DNA of 64,000 nt from Excoecaria cochinchinensis (GCA_947683425.1 CANTUQ010000159.1:6958001-7022000); one strand, 5' to 3'; shown: positions 35,845 to 49,155, numbered from the stretch's first letter. Notes: a model not told the origin generated them from the sequence alone. Program-made: numbers and translations.

Positions 35845-36260
35845 TGATAGAGTTGGGATACGCCAATTACTCTATTTTGGCTTAAGTTTCAATCCAGATT
35901 GAATTGAGTAATTCAATTTGATTAAGATTACCAAATCCTATCTTAGAAAGAATTCTGAGTTATACTAGAGATAAGTCTCTAGCCTTTAGGATCTCTATAA
36001 ATAGACGAGAGATCTTAGATTTTGGTAACGAGAAAAATTATATGCCGCAAGGTTGCTCGTTCCCACTCACAAGTTTTCTGTCTTAATCTTTCATGGGCTT
36101 TTAGATTATGACATAGGTGCTCTTATCCCGCACATGGTAAAAGCCAGATCAGTGACAAAAAATAAAGGGATCCTTGTATGCTTCCGCAATGAGTTTTCAC
36201 GCTATAAGAGGTAGGTACTATCATATATGTTACTTTCTAAATTTCTTATTTCCCCCTTCA
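35845..36260 (+). repeat. 5' LTR of element E
   Basis: Starts TGATAGAGTTGGGATACGCC and ends CCCCCTTCA, 416 bp, clearly related to LTR C. The TATA box CTCTATAAATAG is at 35992-36003. The initiator tRNA-Met-type primer site TGGTATTAGAGCCATC begins at 36262. Confidence 0.93.
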
Positions 36261-36648
36261 TTGGTATTAGAGCCATCATTTTTTTATGTCCTAGCATATG
36301 TCTTAAAATTGATCTAAAATTTTATGAGTAAAATTGGTAGATCTAGGAAGCATGAAACACAACAAAAAATTTATTTTTGTTTGAAAAATATATATTTGTA
36401 TATATTTTGGCTCAATTTTGTGTATGTGTACACTGAGACCTGAGGGAACGAACTTGGATGTTCAAAACACTAAACTAGAAGTTGGGATTTTTTTTATTTT
36501 TGACCTTACCATTAGATTCACAGACCCCAAAAACCCCCTGCCGGCAAAAATTCGGACATCAAAATCAGCCAGGAAGGAGGCGTGTGGCTTACACGCGCTG
36601 CTACAATTTGGGTGCGTGCGCGTGGGCGGTAGTGCACATGCTCACAAA

Positions 36649-37012
36649 CACGTGTCAATGATGATGACTCATTATTGACACGTGGCCAAATAGTTAATCA
36701 CCACATGGATGACTGTGGTCATGCCACGTGGTAAACACGTGTCACCTGCCCGCCAGGTGGGCACCACGTAGCCCGATGAGGGGACGATGCGTGGAAGATA
36801 GAGGTCTGCCACGTGTCGATGATAACGTGTTAGATGTGACACGTGTACCAATAAAAGTCTGCCACATGGATGACAATTTCATGCCACATGGCGATGACGT
36901 GTACTAATTGTGCCACGTGGGCACCAGTTGGACCAGTAGTAGGTTGACACGTAGCACATTCTGATTATGACACGTGTCTTGTCAGGTGGGAGGGCATGCG
37001 TGTGGCACGTGG
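36649..37012 (+). promoter_or_regulatory. CACGTG cluster in the leader of element E
   Basis: About nine CACGTG hexamers in GACACGTGGC, GCCACGTGG and ACACGTGTC contexts, at the same place as in C. Keeping so many in a decayed copy shows that the cluster belongs to the family. Confidence 0.65.
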
Positions 37013-37545
37013 AGGCATATGAGCGCGTCCTTCTCCCCTCATCGGCACATGCGGCGGTTTCTGACCTCCAAATCAGCTCTGTTTTTTTCTCAAATATATT
37101 TTTCGAAATATTTTTGATTTTTTGGAATTTTTTTAATGACTAGAATATATTTTTATTTTTTAAAAATAAATATTATAATAATTATGGAAAATGTGTTTTC
37201 TGTTTTGAAATATTTGAAAAACTTGTTTTTTTGTTAATTTCTATTTTTTTCGTACTTATTTGTTGATTTAAATGTATTTCAATCATATGTGTTTATACAT
37301 TAGTGTATTAACCATTTAAATTTATGTAATGTGTTTCAGAAATGTTGATAAGGACACCTATGATTCCTAGGATCCCACATGGGATTGCTTTAAGAAATGG
37401 AAAAGTGCGTTTAGTAAGCAACATGAGGATGAGGAGGAATATTTGAGCTGATGATATTGATGCTATAGTGCGTTATGTATTGACTATACAAGAAGAAATG
37501 CAGGAGTGCATTTGGATAGGATGTTTAAGCCTAGGAACGGATGAC

Positions 37546-40217
37546 TGTAACACCCCGATACCCCCATTGGAAGGATACCGGAATGCCACGCACACAAACA
37601 ACTTATATATATACATATATCTAATGCAGAAGCAAAAGTTAATGCATACATCAATGCGGGAACATAAAATCCATAAGAGATCAAAATTACAAAAGCATTC
37701 TTTTACTGAAACTTATACATATACATATCGAAAATATTCCAATACATACTACTATAAATATACCAACTTGCTCAAAATCTCTTACATTACCATATACAGA
37801 ACTATACATAATAAACTATAGCAAAAGACAAAAACTACAACTGGAACTTCTAGTGGCCGACCTGCAGATGCTCGACTCCAAAGTCAAACCTGCCACCTAC
37901 ACGGGGAAACAACCCGTGCTAAGCGATAACGCTCAGTGGGGAGGAACAAAAACAAAAGACTTCCAAAGAAAACACACAAGAACATATATATATAAACTGC
38001 CTACATAAGTACAATAACATATATTACACTTACAGGCATGCATAAGATAACGTAAGCATCTCAAATATAACATAATGAGTCTCTTATTATTACTTGTGCA
38101 AACACATATAAAAACACTGCATATACACTTATCAGTAAAATGAGCATCATAACCTTAATCACGAATTCAGGTACAAACTTATCATATAAATATATTACGG
38201 TACAACTTATTCATGAAAGACATGTATTAGGCTCAACATACACTAGAGGTGGATATGGGTATAATTGATACTGATAGGATAGAGTATCCAAGCATATAGA
38301 AACATGGGTCTCGAAACATCTTATAATTATTGATACTGATAGGACACAGTATCCAAGCGTATAGAGACATGATTCTCAAACATCTTATATGACCCAAACG
38401 GGGCCGAATCAAAGACCCAAACGGGGCCTGCATATAAATACGTAGCAGCTGCACTCACACTACCCTTGATAAGCGCTTATCTATCCACTACTATGACTAT
38501 TCAAGCTCAAACCGAGTCTTCTCAAGTCCTATAAAGATTATCCATATATAAATATACTTATATGAGCATCTTTTCTCTATACATAAGGTCAACCAACCGA
38601 TCAAACATATAGCATAACTCCCGTAATAGATCACATTGCAAGAATAGCAATACATTTCATATAAAAACTCATCAATTGAACAAGCATATAATTCATAAAG
38701 TCCTTCAAATTATCATGAAATGATTTAACAATGCCTGCTCAGTCATATTCATGGATGAAAAACAATTTCAAAAGGGTCTCAAAATAACATTTTGAAAATA
38801 GGGCTTAAACAAAAACATGAACCATGCACTAGCGAGAAACCATATAGAGTAAGACAAGAAAATCATTTCAGAAAACAGGGCAGGATGGATGGGGCAGCTA
38901 TCACGAGTGGTGCTTAGTGTCATAACTCGTGCACGATGTCACTACTCGTGACACTAGCTACACGAGTCGTGCCAGCCCTCATGACTCGTGAGGGAGCTTC
39001 ACGAGTCGTGCTCACCTTCATGACTCATAAAGGAGCTTCACGAGTCGTGCCCACCTTTACGACTCGTGAAGGAACCAAAGTCATGTCGAACAACATGTCC
39101 AGAGAGCAGTTACACGGTGGTATGGACTATCCATACCGCCGTTTAGCTCGACGGTGTGTTTACACGGCAGTATGGGGATCTCTTACCGCCATGTAAATCA
39201 TCCCAAATCTAGATTTATGCAGAAAATTCATTTTTTTCAAACTCAATATCATCACCTCATGTATATAACTTGAAATAACTAAGCATATAGACTCTACTCA
39301 TGCTTATAATCATTTTAACAACCTTTAACACCTCACAAAAGCAATAATTAGCACGATTACCCAATATAATCTCATACACAACAATCTTAATCTTACTTAT
39401 ACAAATCCATTTTCTCAATCGTCATATACCAAGATTACATACAATATATCATATAAATATACTCAAACTCAACTCAAACATACATATAAAACACATATAA
39501 CTATTCAATGTTTCCAAAAATCCAAAACTACCAAAACCCAACCAAGACTCAAATAACTCCCAAACCTCTATATTGTAGCTCTTGAGCACTCCCTCTTCAA
39601 GAATCAACCTTTTTTTTACTCTTGTTCTTCTTCTTGTCCAAGGCTTCTTGCAAGAACATACAAATCCAAACCCAAAACTCTTAATCCAACATCAAATAAC
39701 CAAATCGAAACCAAAAGAAGAAGGAGATGAAGACAACTAACCACTTACCTCTTCACAAATCAACTCAAAGCCCAGCAAAAACAACCACAACATGCAAACA
39801 CCACCCAAGATAAAGAAGATGGAGCAGAAAATGGATAAGGAAAGAAGAAAGAAAATCGAGTGAGAGAGGGAAGAATGGGATAGGGCAAGAGCAGAAATCT
39901 GCCCCTTTCTCTCTCTCCTTTTCCCTTTTCTTCCTTTTTTATTTAATGCCCACACCAACCCTTACTTAGGTTTCCACTTCCTATTGGTCCAAAATAAAAA
40001 TCTTTGTCTTAATTCACTTTGGTCCTTAACTTTTCTCCACAAAGTCCTTGATAATTACCACTTGGTCAATAAAATAAATTATTCAATTAAATACTTTAAA
40101 TCTCTTTCAATTAAATCCTCAATTAAATCCAATTTCACTTGAAAAAATACTGAATTACCCTTAATTATCTGATTAAACATGTAAAAATCCTTCTAGGCCC
40201 TAATTTGAGATGTTACA
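37546..40217 (-). mobile_element. Element F: chromovirus solo LTR, reverse orientation
   Basis: 2672 bp between TGTAACACCCC and GATGTTACA. Flanks ATGAC (37541-37545) and ATAAT (40218-40222) differ by a G-to-A and a C-to-T change only. The reversed double hairpin (CACGGGGAAACAACCCGTG, then CTAAGCGATAACGCTCAG) at 37892-37945 shows minus orientation. No internal genes. Confidence 0.87.
38895..39195 (-). repeat. Dyad-symmetric array in LTR F
   Basis: Repeated CACGAGTCGTG palindromes alternate with variants such as ATGACTCGTGA, ending with GGTATGG/CCATACC arms. It lies about 1.0-1.3 kb from the LTR start (counted on the minus strand), as in LTR A. Confidence 0.8.
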
Positions 40218-40534
40218 ATAATAGAGTTCTAATCAAAGCGTTGATTAACTATTTTGAATATCATCCAGTACTTAGGGAGCTATTCGAAACTACTTGGTAC
40301 ATAGGAGATAGAGTTTATAGAAAATCTTTCATCCATTTTTTGGCTAGAGTTGCCAAAAGAGGAGTGTTGAGGAGTAACATTCCATTTGTGATGAAATTGA
40401 GAAGTGGACATAGTGTGCATCATCCATGGCTTCATCAGCGAATTTATGAGTTGCCTGATGAATTAATGAAGATGGTCAAATAATCAGGCTCAGTGTTTAA
40501 GAAGATTATGAGAAGTTCTAGTGTTCTAGAATAG

Positions 40535-41029
40535 TTGACATGAGTGTCAATTATAATCAGCGTTTGCTTTTTATTAAATAGGATTTATGTTTTCTATTAT
40601 TATTTGACATGAGTGTCATATTTTAAGATTATTGGATTTATTTATTGGTTGAATGAATGAGTTTATTTTTTTTTGGCATTTATTTTTTTTAATAAATGTG
40701 TTTCTTTAAAAACGTTAATTTCCTTGTAATATTTTATGAGTAAAATGATTGCATGTTTATTAAGTAGAGACGTAATAAGATAAAAAACAATAAAATTTAC
40801 CTCATAAGTTTAAGGACTTAATAATCCAATAATTTAAATTTACTTTGCATGAAATCTTAACCTATAAAGTTGGGCATTAAAACTTAGAAGGTAATTGGTA
40901 CTTCTAGTAACCTTTTCGAATTTGAGTCTAATAGAAGACTTTATTAGGTTATTATTTTAGATGTATAGTAAATTGCATGTATTGCCTATTCTCCTATAAT
41001 AACATGCAACTTTATTCCATTTGAATAAG
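40535..41029 (+). other. Spacer between extra ORF and gag in element E
   Basis: Collinear with 13756-14266 of C. No gene is seen. Confidence 0.6.
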
Positions 41030-42312
41030 ATGATACAAATGGCTTCTTCTTCTAGATCAATTATCGCTGAATTAAATAAAAACTTGAAATTGATTGGCAA
41101 CAATTATGAAATCAAGAGTATGAAGATCCAGTATGTGCTTGAGGAGCAAGAGGCTCTTGAAACCTTAAGTTCAGTTATAGCTGAACCTGAGGATGGCAAT
41201 ATAGCCTAGCATATGTGGGACAGAGATGTCTATTTGGCATGGAAGAAAAAGAATTCCACTGCTTGTATCATCCTGTTGAGTGCTATGGAGGATGATATAA
41301 CTAAGCAATTATGCAAGTATCAAAACGCAATGGATCTGTGGATCGCTTTGCGAGAGAATTTTGGAGGAGTGACTCTAACTAAACTTCAATCTTTGGCAAT
41401 CAAATTTGATAATTATCAGAAAAACCTGATCATTTAATGCGAAAACATCTCAGAGAGATGGAGAACATGATGAGTGAGCTTAGTGAATATGGTCATAAAT
41501 TGACTGATGAGCAGCAGGTCCAAGCTATCATCCATTCCATATCGAAGAGTTGGGAGCATATGAAGATGCAACTGACTAATATGGACAGTGTCAAGACATT
41601 TGGGGATGTCGCTCATCACTTGGAGCTAGAAAGGGACAAACTGGCATCGATGAAGTTCAATACTGAAGTGCATATGGCACAGTCCCATTCTGGTGGAATG
41701 ACTTCTAACCAGAACAAAAGAAAAAGCTTCAAAATTCGGGATAAAGAATCTGCGAAGAAAAATAAAAGGCAAAAGAAGGAACAGAATACTTAAAGGTCCA
41801 AAGGCAAGAAAAAGATAAACTTCTCAAAAGTGAAATGTTTTAATTGCCAATAGAAAGGACACTATGCAAGAGACTGCAATGCGCCTAACCAGGTACACTA
41901 TTTTAACTCAAGAGTGAGTAAAATTTGTATATCTAGTTTTGTATTATTAACTGAATTTTATCCTTTGTGGGTGGTTGATTCAGGAGCAGCGGACCACGTA
42001 ACAAAGGATCGAGATGCCTTTGTTGAATTCCGGCGCATACCATCTGGAGCAAAATATATATATGTAGGAAATGACACAAGAGTGCCAGTTTGAGGGATTG
42101 GCGTGTGTAGATTAGTCTTACGTTGTGGCCAAACCCTACTCCTATAGGATGTGCTTTGTGCTTCAGATATTCGTAGGAATTTAGTTTATGTTCCTGTGTT
42201 ATTGAAACTTGGTTTTCATTTGCACTTTAAAGATGACAGTATGCGCTTATGTTTAGGCGATGTTTATTATGATTCTTATTTTATTTCGAAGAATTTTATT
42301 GTTATGGATATT
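41030..42312 (+). pseudogene. Copia gag-protease region of element E, broken
   Basis: Aligns to the first third of gag-pol C. It keeps IIAELNKNLKL, LWIALRENFGGVTLTKL, the zinc knuckle with a stop inside (CFNCQ-stop-KGHYARDC) and a protease motif DSGAADH. Stops lie at about 41207, 41791, 41850 and 42091, with a frameshift near 41425. It ends at NFIVMDI where G1 begins. No reverse transcriptase remains in the window. Confidence 0.9.
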
Positions 42313-44813
42313 TATGACACATGGGAACCCGCTTATGTCTCCCAGAGGCCCCTCTTTTAGGGTCCGAAAAGGGTTCGCTTCTAATCTTGGATAACACGAG
42401 ATATTTTAGAATTCCTTACCGAATAGAATATTGGAAAGTTCATCTGACCTCATGAAACCTTTAGGCACCTTTGAGATTTTTGTAATTGCTACCCAATTTA
42501 CCGAAAATTGGGAAAAGGTCTTCTAACCTCAGGGGTCTTAAACTAGAGACGGTGTTCGAAACTTCACTCTTATTAATGCCTTAAGTTAAGTTATAAATAA
42601 ATTTTTTAATAGTTGAAATTCTATCTCTCATCTCACACGATCATCCAATAAAATTAAAGTACATCTCAATTATTTTTGGAAAGCAGTAAAGAAGGCAATA
42701 AAGAAAACGATAAATAAATTAGAAGTGAAAAATATAGGTAAGAACAATCCCCCAGAATAAAAAAGCATAAATAAATAAATTAATAAAATTGCCCCCAAAA
42801 TTAATTATAAGGGCCCAAAATAAATAATTACACAAAGGAGAATAAAGTAAAATACATAATACATAAATAGGGACATTTATTAGATTTTAGGAACATTGGT
42901 TCCTTTGTATTAACTTAAAAAATTCGAGAGTTATTTTTTGGCGATAAAAATAGGGATAATTGGATCCCATTTTATGAAAATTAACTCCCTATTGAAATAG
43001 AAAGTTTATTGGCTAAAATCAGGACATTGGTCCTATTTTATTAATAAAAATCCCAATTTCTATTATTGTAAAAAAACATGAGTTTCTCTAAAATAAACGC
43101 ATCTAAATACTATTTTGCATAAACATACAAAATAATAAAATAAGGGAAATACAGGAATTAAAAGTCAAACCAAACTTTGAAGGCTCCAATTCTCTTGATT
43201 CTCCAGCGTGGCCTAGAACATTACTTAAAGTGAAATAAATAAATTTGGTAAACGACAAAAATAAGAACAAAGAAACAATGTTAGCAAATTAAATAGAATA
43301 TGATATAATAGAGATAAGCAATTAAATGAAGCAAATATAAGAAATAATTCTAATTGAGGAAAATATTTATAATCACTATGGAAGAATAATGTTTGATGAA
43401 AAGCACTGTAAATTAGAAAAGTGGATTAATGACCGAAAGTAGAATCAAATGAAAAACACAAAATCAATACTAGATATCCTACAGATTCAACTTACATTCC
43501 ATGCATCATACCAATAATTAGATTAAATTAATCTAAGTTTATGTTAATTACAAATAGCAAAAAATAAATTAATAGTAATTTACAGTAATTTAATGTGGAG
43601 AAAATAAATGAATGACACAAAGTAAGGAGAGAGAGAGGGTTGGCTCTAACCTCGTGAATTTACCCCTCCAAGGTTTGATTCTGGCTGCAAAAGAAGAAAG
43701 GGTTGATTTCCTCGTCTGATTGCTTAAAAAAAAGTAAAGAAAGCTTGAAGCAAAGCTTTTTGTCACTAAAAATTGAAGCTAAAAACTCTTATTTTTGAAG
43801 AAATTGGGTGATGAGAATTGAATCTTAAACACAAAGAAGTAATTTCTTTGGCTCAAGAATAATTAGAATTTTCGGAACAAACCTTAGCTCTCAAAAATTT
43901 TATTTTTCAGAATTTTTGTGTTGCCGTTGTAATGCTTATCCCTCTGTGTTCCAACTTTTTTTTTATATCCTCCCAGAAAATAGGTTTTAGGAGCCTTTTT
44001 AATCCCATTAAAAATCCACAATTATCCCTTAAAAATCAAGTTTTATCCCTTTGAAAATAAGAAAACGAATTTGAGTTCTATTTAAATTTTAATTCAAAAC
44101 CTCGAATATCCAGGAAAAAATGAGAAAACAAAGTCTCGGCAGGTAGGAGACGCGTGAGGTGTGGCCCTCGCGCTGGAGCCCGTGCCTCGCAGGCAAGTGG
44201 TGCATCCTCGTACTGGGAGGCCATACCTTGTGCTACGTGAGGTGTGGCCTCGAGCAGGAGGCCATGCCCTGCATGCGCGAGGTGTAGCCTCGTGCAGGAG
44301 GCAGTGCACTGCATACGCGAGGTGCAACCTCGTGCAAGAGGCCGCACGGCTCATGTGTGAGGTATGACCTCGCGCAGGGGGCCGTGCGCCTCATGCGCGA
44401 GGTGCGATCTCGCATAGGGGGCCGCGCACCTCATGGGTGAGGTGCGGCCTCGCATAGAGGCTGCGCGCCTCATGCGAGAGGTACGGCCTCACGTGGGAGG
44501 CTGTACGCCTCTCATGCGCGAGGTGTTGCCTCGCGTAGGAGGCCATATGCCTTATGCGCGAGGTGTGGTGCCTTGCGCGCACTGCCAACAAGCGTTGTGC
44601 CCCACGTACTGCCAGCAGAAGCCGTGCTTCGCACTCCCCGCATATCCCGTGCTATGGCAGGACACAAAAAGCCCAAAACAAAAATAATTTTTTATTTTAA
44701 AAGAAGGGTTTTGACAAGGAAATCACCACTTCTAGCCTTTTTTCGTGAGAACTAGCATTATTTTCATCACTGGGTAACCTTGGTTTTGGTTTTCTCAGGA
44801 CCCGGTGTCTACA
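42313..44813 (-). repeat. 3' LTR of element G1
   Basis: Plus-strand ends TATGACAC and CCGGTGTCTACA; the latter is the reverse of the TGTAGACACCGG start of LTR B. It shares the ACCTTTAGGCAC and ACCCAATTTAC blocks with the G2 LTR. A reversed TATA-like box is near 43960. It is inserted in copia E. Confidence 0.85.
44150..44575 (-). repeat. GC-rich inverted-repeat array in LTR G1
   Basis: About ten units of roughly 40 bp of the type GCGCGAGGTGYGGCCTCGC followed by AGGAGGCCRTGC. GAGG and CCTC arms make small hairpins. LTRs B and G2 hold other GC-rich sequences at the same place. Open frames here are repeat translations. Confidence 0.85.
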
Positions 44814-44989
44814 GTTGCCCCCATTTTTTTGTAACATAGTGCACGGGTGCCTAGGTGAGCTAAAACTCAAAGAAGAAAGGAAGAGACACATACCCGAGGT
44901 AGCTGTCTTTCCGGTCCAATTGAAGTTGTTGGGGGTAGTTATCATTAATTTGTCAACGTGTTAACCCTTGTCGTTTTGGCGTCTAACCT

Positions 44990-45355
44990 GTGCAGTGTGT
45001 AGCTTCTGCCATTGTGACCTATTTATGTGGTATCTAACCTCCTTCATTGCGGCATTTATCCTATGTGGTTTATAGCCCAATCCGTGTCAGTATCTACATG
45101 TTGACGCGGTGTCTAACCTCCTTCGTTGCAGCATCTAACCCGTGCGGTGTATAATCCCAACCGTGTCGGTATCTAACCTATTAATGCGGTGTCTAAGCTC
45201 CGTCGTTGCGGCATTCAACCTGTGGGGTGTATAGCCCAATTCATGTCAGTTTCTAACCTGTTTATGTGGTGTCTAACCTCCTTCGTTGCGGCATTTTACT
45301 TATGCGGTATATAACCCCAGCCGTGTCGGTATCTAATCTTTTTATTTGGTAGTGC
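44990..45355 (-). repeat. Tandem array, about 78-bp unit, in G1
   Basis: Four to five units built on GGTGTCTAACCTCCTTCGTTGCGGCAT and CCGTGTCGGTATCTAACC (each quoted in part). It lies next to the polypurine tract, where B and G2 have unrelated arrays. Confidence 0.85.
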
Positions 45356-47942
45356 CGTGGTCTTGCTAACCTTCCATAGAATAGTAATGTTGCCATCGTG
45401 CTAACCCTTCCGAGATTTGAAGTGGTGCCCTCTGAGAGACCTTTGGTTGATTGCCCCCTGTGAGGTCTTTGTTTAATTGCCCCCTGAGAGGTCTTTGCTT
45501 GATTGTTTGGACTAGTGCCTCTAAGAGGATTTTGGAGATTTGCCTTTTAAGAGGACTTGGAGGTTTTGCCTCCTAAGAAGACTTAGGGATTTGAACCTGT
45601 GTAGACTTCATCTTGGTTTGATTGTCCAGCATGGGTGAGTACCCATGTTGTGTTGAAGTTGTCCTCGACCCGTTTTCGTGCATGTGGTCTTTATTTTGAC
45701 TTTTCCTACAAAGTTATAAGCACAAAAATATGAACAAAAGACTGTATGTGCAGGTGAAAAGTTGTATGCACATGTTTACAAAAGAATTGTATGACATGAA
45801 ATGCATGCAAAAAGTGAATATACTGTGTCTTGAGTGGTTAAGGGTCCACAAGGCTACAGCTTGGTTGCTCACATTGTTTGATGCCCCCTAAAGACCTAGA
45901 AGAGTGTCGTCTTGACTTAAGAATTCTGACCCATAATCTTTTCAAAGAGAGCCAACCTGTGAGCATCTTTGCCCCTCGGTCAATGAGCATTTTGCCCCCA
46001 AACTTTAACTCGTGTCCTAAATTAAGCATCATCTGCTTGAAGGGAGACTATTTGGGCCGCCTTATCGCTCCATGTACTACTGGTCATTTATTAAAGGTAG
46101 TGCATCCATTGTCATTTATTAAAGATAGTGCGTCCCTTGTGAATTTTCACACTAGCTTTTCTTTGCTGAAAATGCGTCCCTTTAGTGATTTTCACATAAC
46201 CCTATGCCTAACTTTTGCCTGGAATGGACCCAACCCACCCCAGCGGCTTTTATTCATTTTATTTTTTGTAGGACAGACTAGCTATTTCCAGGTTTTCATC
46301 GTGCCCTTTGGCCTAACTTTTGCTTAAAGAGCCAGTCATGGTTTTCATCTCTAACGGCCTTCTTTTTTTTAGCATTATTATTTATTATTTTTTTAGCGGC
46401 TGTATGGATTTCAATTTTTCTCATGAAGGTGCTGCATGACTAGCTCAAGATAATGATGGGTAAGTTAGCTGAAACGTCTGGATGATGATAGCAATGGAGG
46501 CCGTATGGGAAAAGAGAAACAATGTGCTACTTTTTATGCTGAAACTTAAACAATTTTGAGTATGCGAGATAAGGTACTCTGTTTATATATTATGGCATAA
46601 ATGAGTATGTTCCAATTTGATTTCATAACCCATGATCATTATTTGGCATTAACTCGAAAAATACAAGACCTCATCTATTCTTAGAATAGATCCTGTGAGC
46701 ATCAAACTCCTGTTATCAATCAGCCCTCTCGGGTTTTCATGATTTAAGATTTTCTCTCAACTTTTAATTTTTGCCAAGGATGCCCCATTTTTTTTTGTTT
46801 TTTTTACCCTTGCAGGGCACCCAATTTTTGCAAGGTCACATTTTTTCGGTTTTCGACCCACATGACAATTTATTATTTATTTTACTCCCTTTTTTTACCC
46901 TTTGCCATGGAACCTCCCTCAATCTATCAATTTTGATCGAATTTGCTTTAATCCTTGATAGTCGAGAAGGTTACTTCTTCTAACAATGCTTATTTTTAGC
47001 ATCAAAAGCTTTTTCTTGACCCTTATGCAAACTGGCTGAGTTGATAAGTTCTCCATTTGGAACTTGAATATGAAATCCTACATCTTGTTTTTGTCGGCTT
47101 TGGTGGCTCAATTTCTGAAGTAACCTTTAATGGTTGAGATTGGGTTGCTAGTTAGCCTCAAGTGGTTTAGGGCAAAATTGTGGTTTTTTTTCTCTTCTTT
47201 TTTGTATTTTCTTTCTTTTTTTCTTCTTCTTTCTTTTCTTTCTTCTTTCTTTTTTATAGAGGTAAGATTGTTTTTTTCAAGTACAAAGTTTCACTTGTCT
47301 GGGATTTGATGTGGCCCCTTAATGACCGGAGTTTGATTTTGTTGTGTTGCATCGTGTGCGTCCTAGATATTGAGGGGGCAAAGGAATGGCTTTTGAAATT
47401 TTGCTCATCATCATGTTGGCATATTGAAGGAGCAGTATCCTAGTAATGCCCTTGTCAATTTTTAGCATGTCATTCTAGGTCCAGGCAAAGGCCTTTTTTC
47501 TTTTTCCTTTTTTTCTTTTTATCATTAAATAAGGCAGTATTCATTAAGTTGATATCAAATGTCAATGACTTATGGTTGCGATAATGCATAGTGAAATCAT
47601 GAGAAACATAAGCAAGAAGTCATTAATATAATTAATAAAAACAGCACTGCATACATGAAGATTGAAAAGTTCAACAATAAAATGAAAAGCACACTAATAG
47701 AAAGTCTTCTCTCCTACTTCTTACTGTGTGGTAGCCACCTTCTAGGACTCTTTATTAGTGTCTAGAAATCCTTTTATGCCGTCTTCTTTTTCTCTCTCTT
47801 CTCAGGTCAGTGATCTCCTTGGAATCAATAAGATCTTGGATCTTATTCCTCAAAGTTCGACAATAATTTGTCAGGTGCCCAGTGTGCTGATGGTAGGCGC
47901 AGTACTGATCATCTCTGTGCCCTGGCTATCCCTGATTCATGG
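45356..47942 (-). other. 3' non-coding part of G1
   Basis: 45425-45510 holds three or so reversed units of the 29-bp repeat of B. 45870-46000 matches 58735-58830 of G2. 46085-46345 is the reversed intron block of the antisense ORF. 46610-46760 matches G3 near 62190. A T-rich tract is at 47185-47265. No gene is read. Confidence 0.6.
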
Positions 47943-49155
47943 CTATCCCTGAGTCATGGCTGGACTGGGTGGTAATAGTCTCAGCTTGCCCTTCTTCGTC
48001 AATCTCTCCAACACCCAGGACAAAAAGCGGCCTAAATTAGAATAGTACCTCTGACCTTGTCCCTCTTCGGTGGCTGAAACCTCGGCCGTCTTTCTATATT
48101 TATTATTACTACTTCTAGCACCACCCAACTTGTATCCTGATTGGTTCCCATAACGTTTCGCAGTAAAGTTATTTTTGCTTGCTTTCTTCTCTAGGTCCTC
48201 ACCTTCTACTTCGATAGCTATATCATTTAGAGACTCCAAATTTTTGAGCCCCTTCATCTTTAGCCCCTCCTTGAGATATGGACTCGCATTTCGGATGAAT
48301 AATCGAATAAAATCTAGAGTATTCGGCTTCCTCTTCATCTCCATTACCCCGTTTTCTCCACCGAGTAAGATACTCATTGAATGACTCATTAGATCTCTGT
48401 TAAAGCAGCTCCAAATCCTTCAAAGTAACCTCCATCTGGGTGCTATAGTCATACTGTTTGAGGAACTCTTCAGTCAATAGGTCTCAATCTTCTCTTGTCC
48501 TCCTATCCAAACTGTGGTACCAGTCTACAATAGGCCCAGTCAAGTTGAGGCAGAAATATTCCACCTTCTGTCTCTTGGTAAGCATAGTCCCTTTCATCAC
48601 AAGCATGTACTGCTTCATATGAGTAGACAGATCTGAGGTGCCATCAAACTTAGGCAGATCTGGCATTTTAAACTTCTGAGGAAGCATCTCCTCATCATCC
48701 AAATCCCTATCCTTTGGGCTTATCCCCTTTTCGGCAGATAGTAAGAGGGCTATCACCTCAACTCTCTCTTTTATCTTCTTTAAGGCGACATCCTCTTTAG
48801 GATGCTTAGCTCTTACTACCCTGAGTTCCTCCTGCTCATCTTCTACAAAATTTTCTTCAGGTCTATGTCCCCCAACATTTTTAGGCTCAATATATGCAAG
48901 AGCTCAAGGCTTATTAATAGGGGGTGGCTCTACAACTGCTACTGGGGGTGCCTCCCTGATCGAAATCTGTTCGGCTTGTCCAGAGAGGAGCTGCAGGTTG
49001 TTGGCTATTGGCAGTGGTAGAGTGGTAGCTAAGTTGTCCATCATTGTCATCATTCTATGTTCAAATTCCTCAAATCTGCGCTTCATTTCTTGAGCCCTTC
49101 GGTCCATCTCTTCGGTGATAATAGCCCGGGTGGCACTTGAGTCTTGGTTGGCCAT
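47943..49155 (-). pseudogene. Tat-type gag of element G1, broken
   Basis: Start ATG at 49155 (MANQDS). An N-terminal helical part (RRFEEFEHRMMTMMDNL) is followed by the retrotransposon gag domain: FKMPDLPKFDGTSDLSTHMK, then VEYFCLNLTGPIVDWYHSL, and, after a shift, TLDFIRLFIRNASPYLKEGL. Stops lie near 48903 and 48481, and the frame shifts near 48370. No zinc knuckle is clear. Gag builds the particle. It is more complete than the gag of B, which it extends. Confidence 0.8.

Larger units (their letters stand above)
37342..40534 (+). pseudogene. Extra ORF of copia element E, split by solo LTR F
   Basis: First part 37342-37545, starting ATG with TTTCAG just upstream and with TGA at codon 35. The second part begins at about 40223 and runs through ETTWYIGDRVY to TAA at 40481 and the family stop TAG at 40532. 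At codon 54 it keeps CAG where C has a stop. It aligns to C over its whole length, apart from the insertion, with conserved start and end. Confidence 0.7.
35845..42312 (+). mobile_element. Element E: second copy of the copia family of element C, truncated
   Basis: 5' LTR, primer site, G-box leader, extra ORF (split by solo LTR F) and gag up to the protease/pre-integrase region are collinear with C. The body ends at 42312 where the LTR of G1 begins. No 3' LTR is found in the window. It is far more decayed than C. Confidence 0.93.

Noticed and set aside
44078..44591. Several open frames with repeated peptides in LTR G1
   Set aside because: Repeat translations of the roughly 40-bp GC-rich unit.
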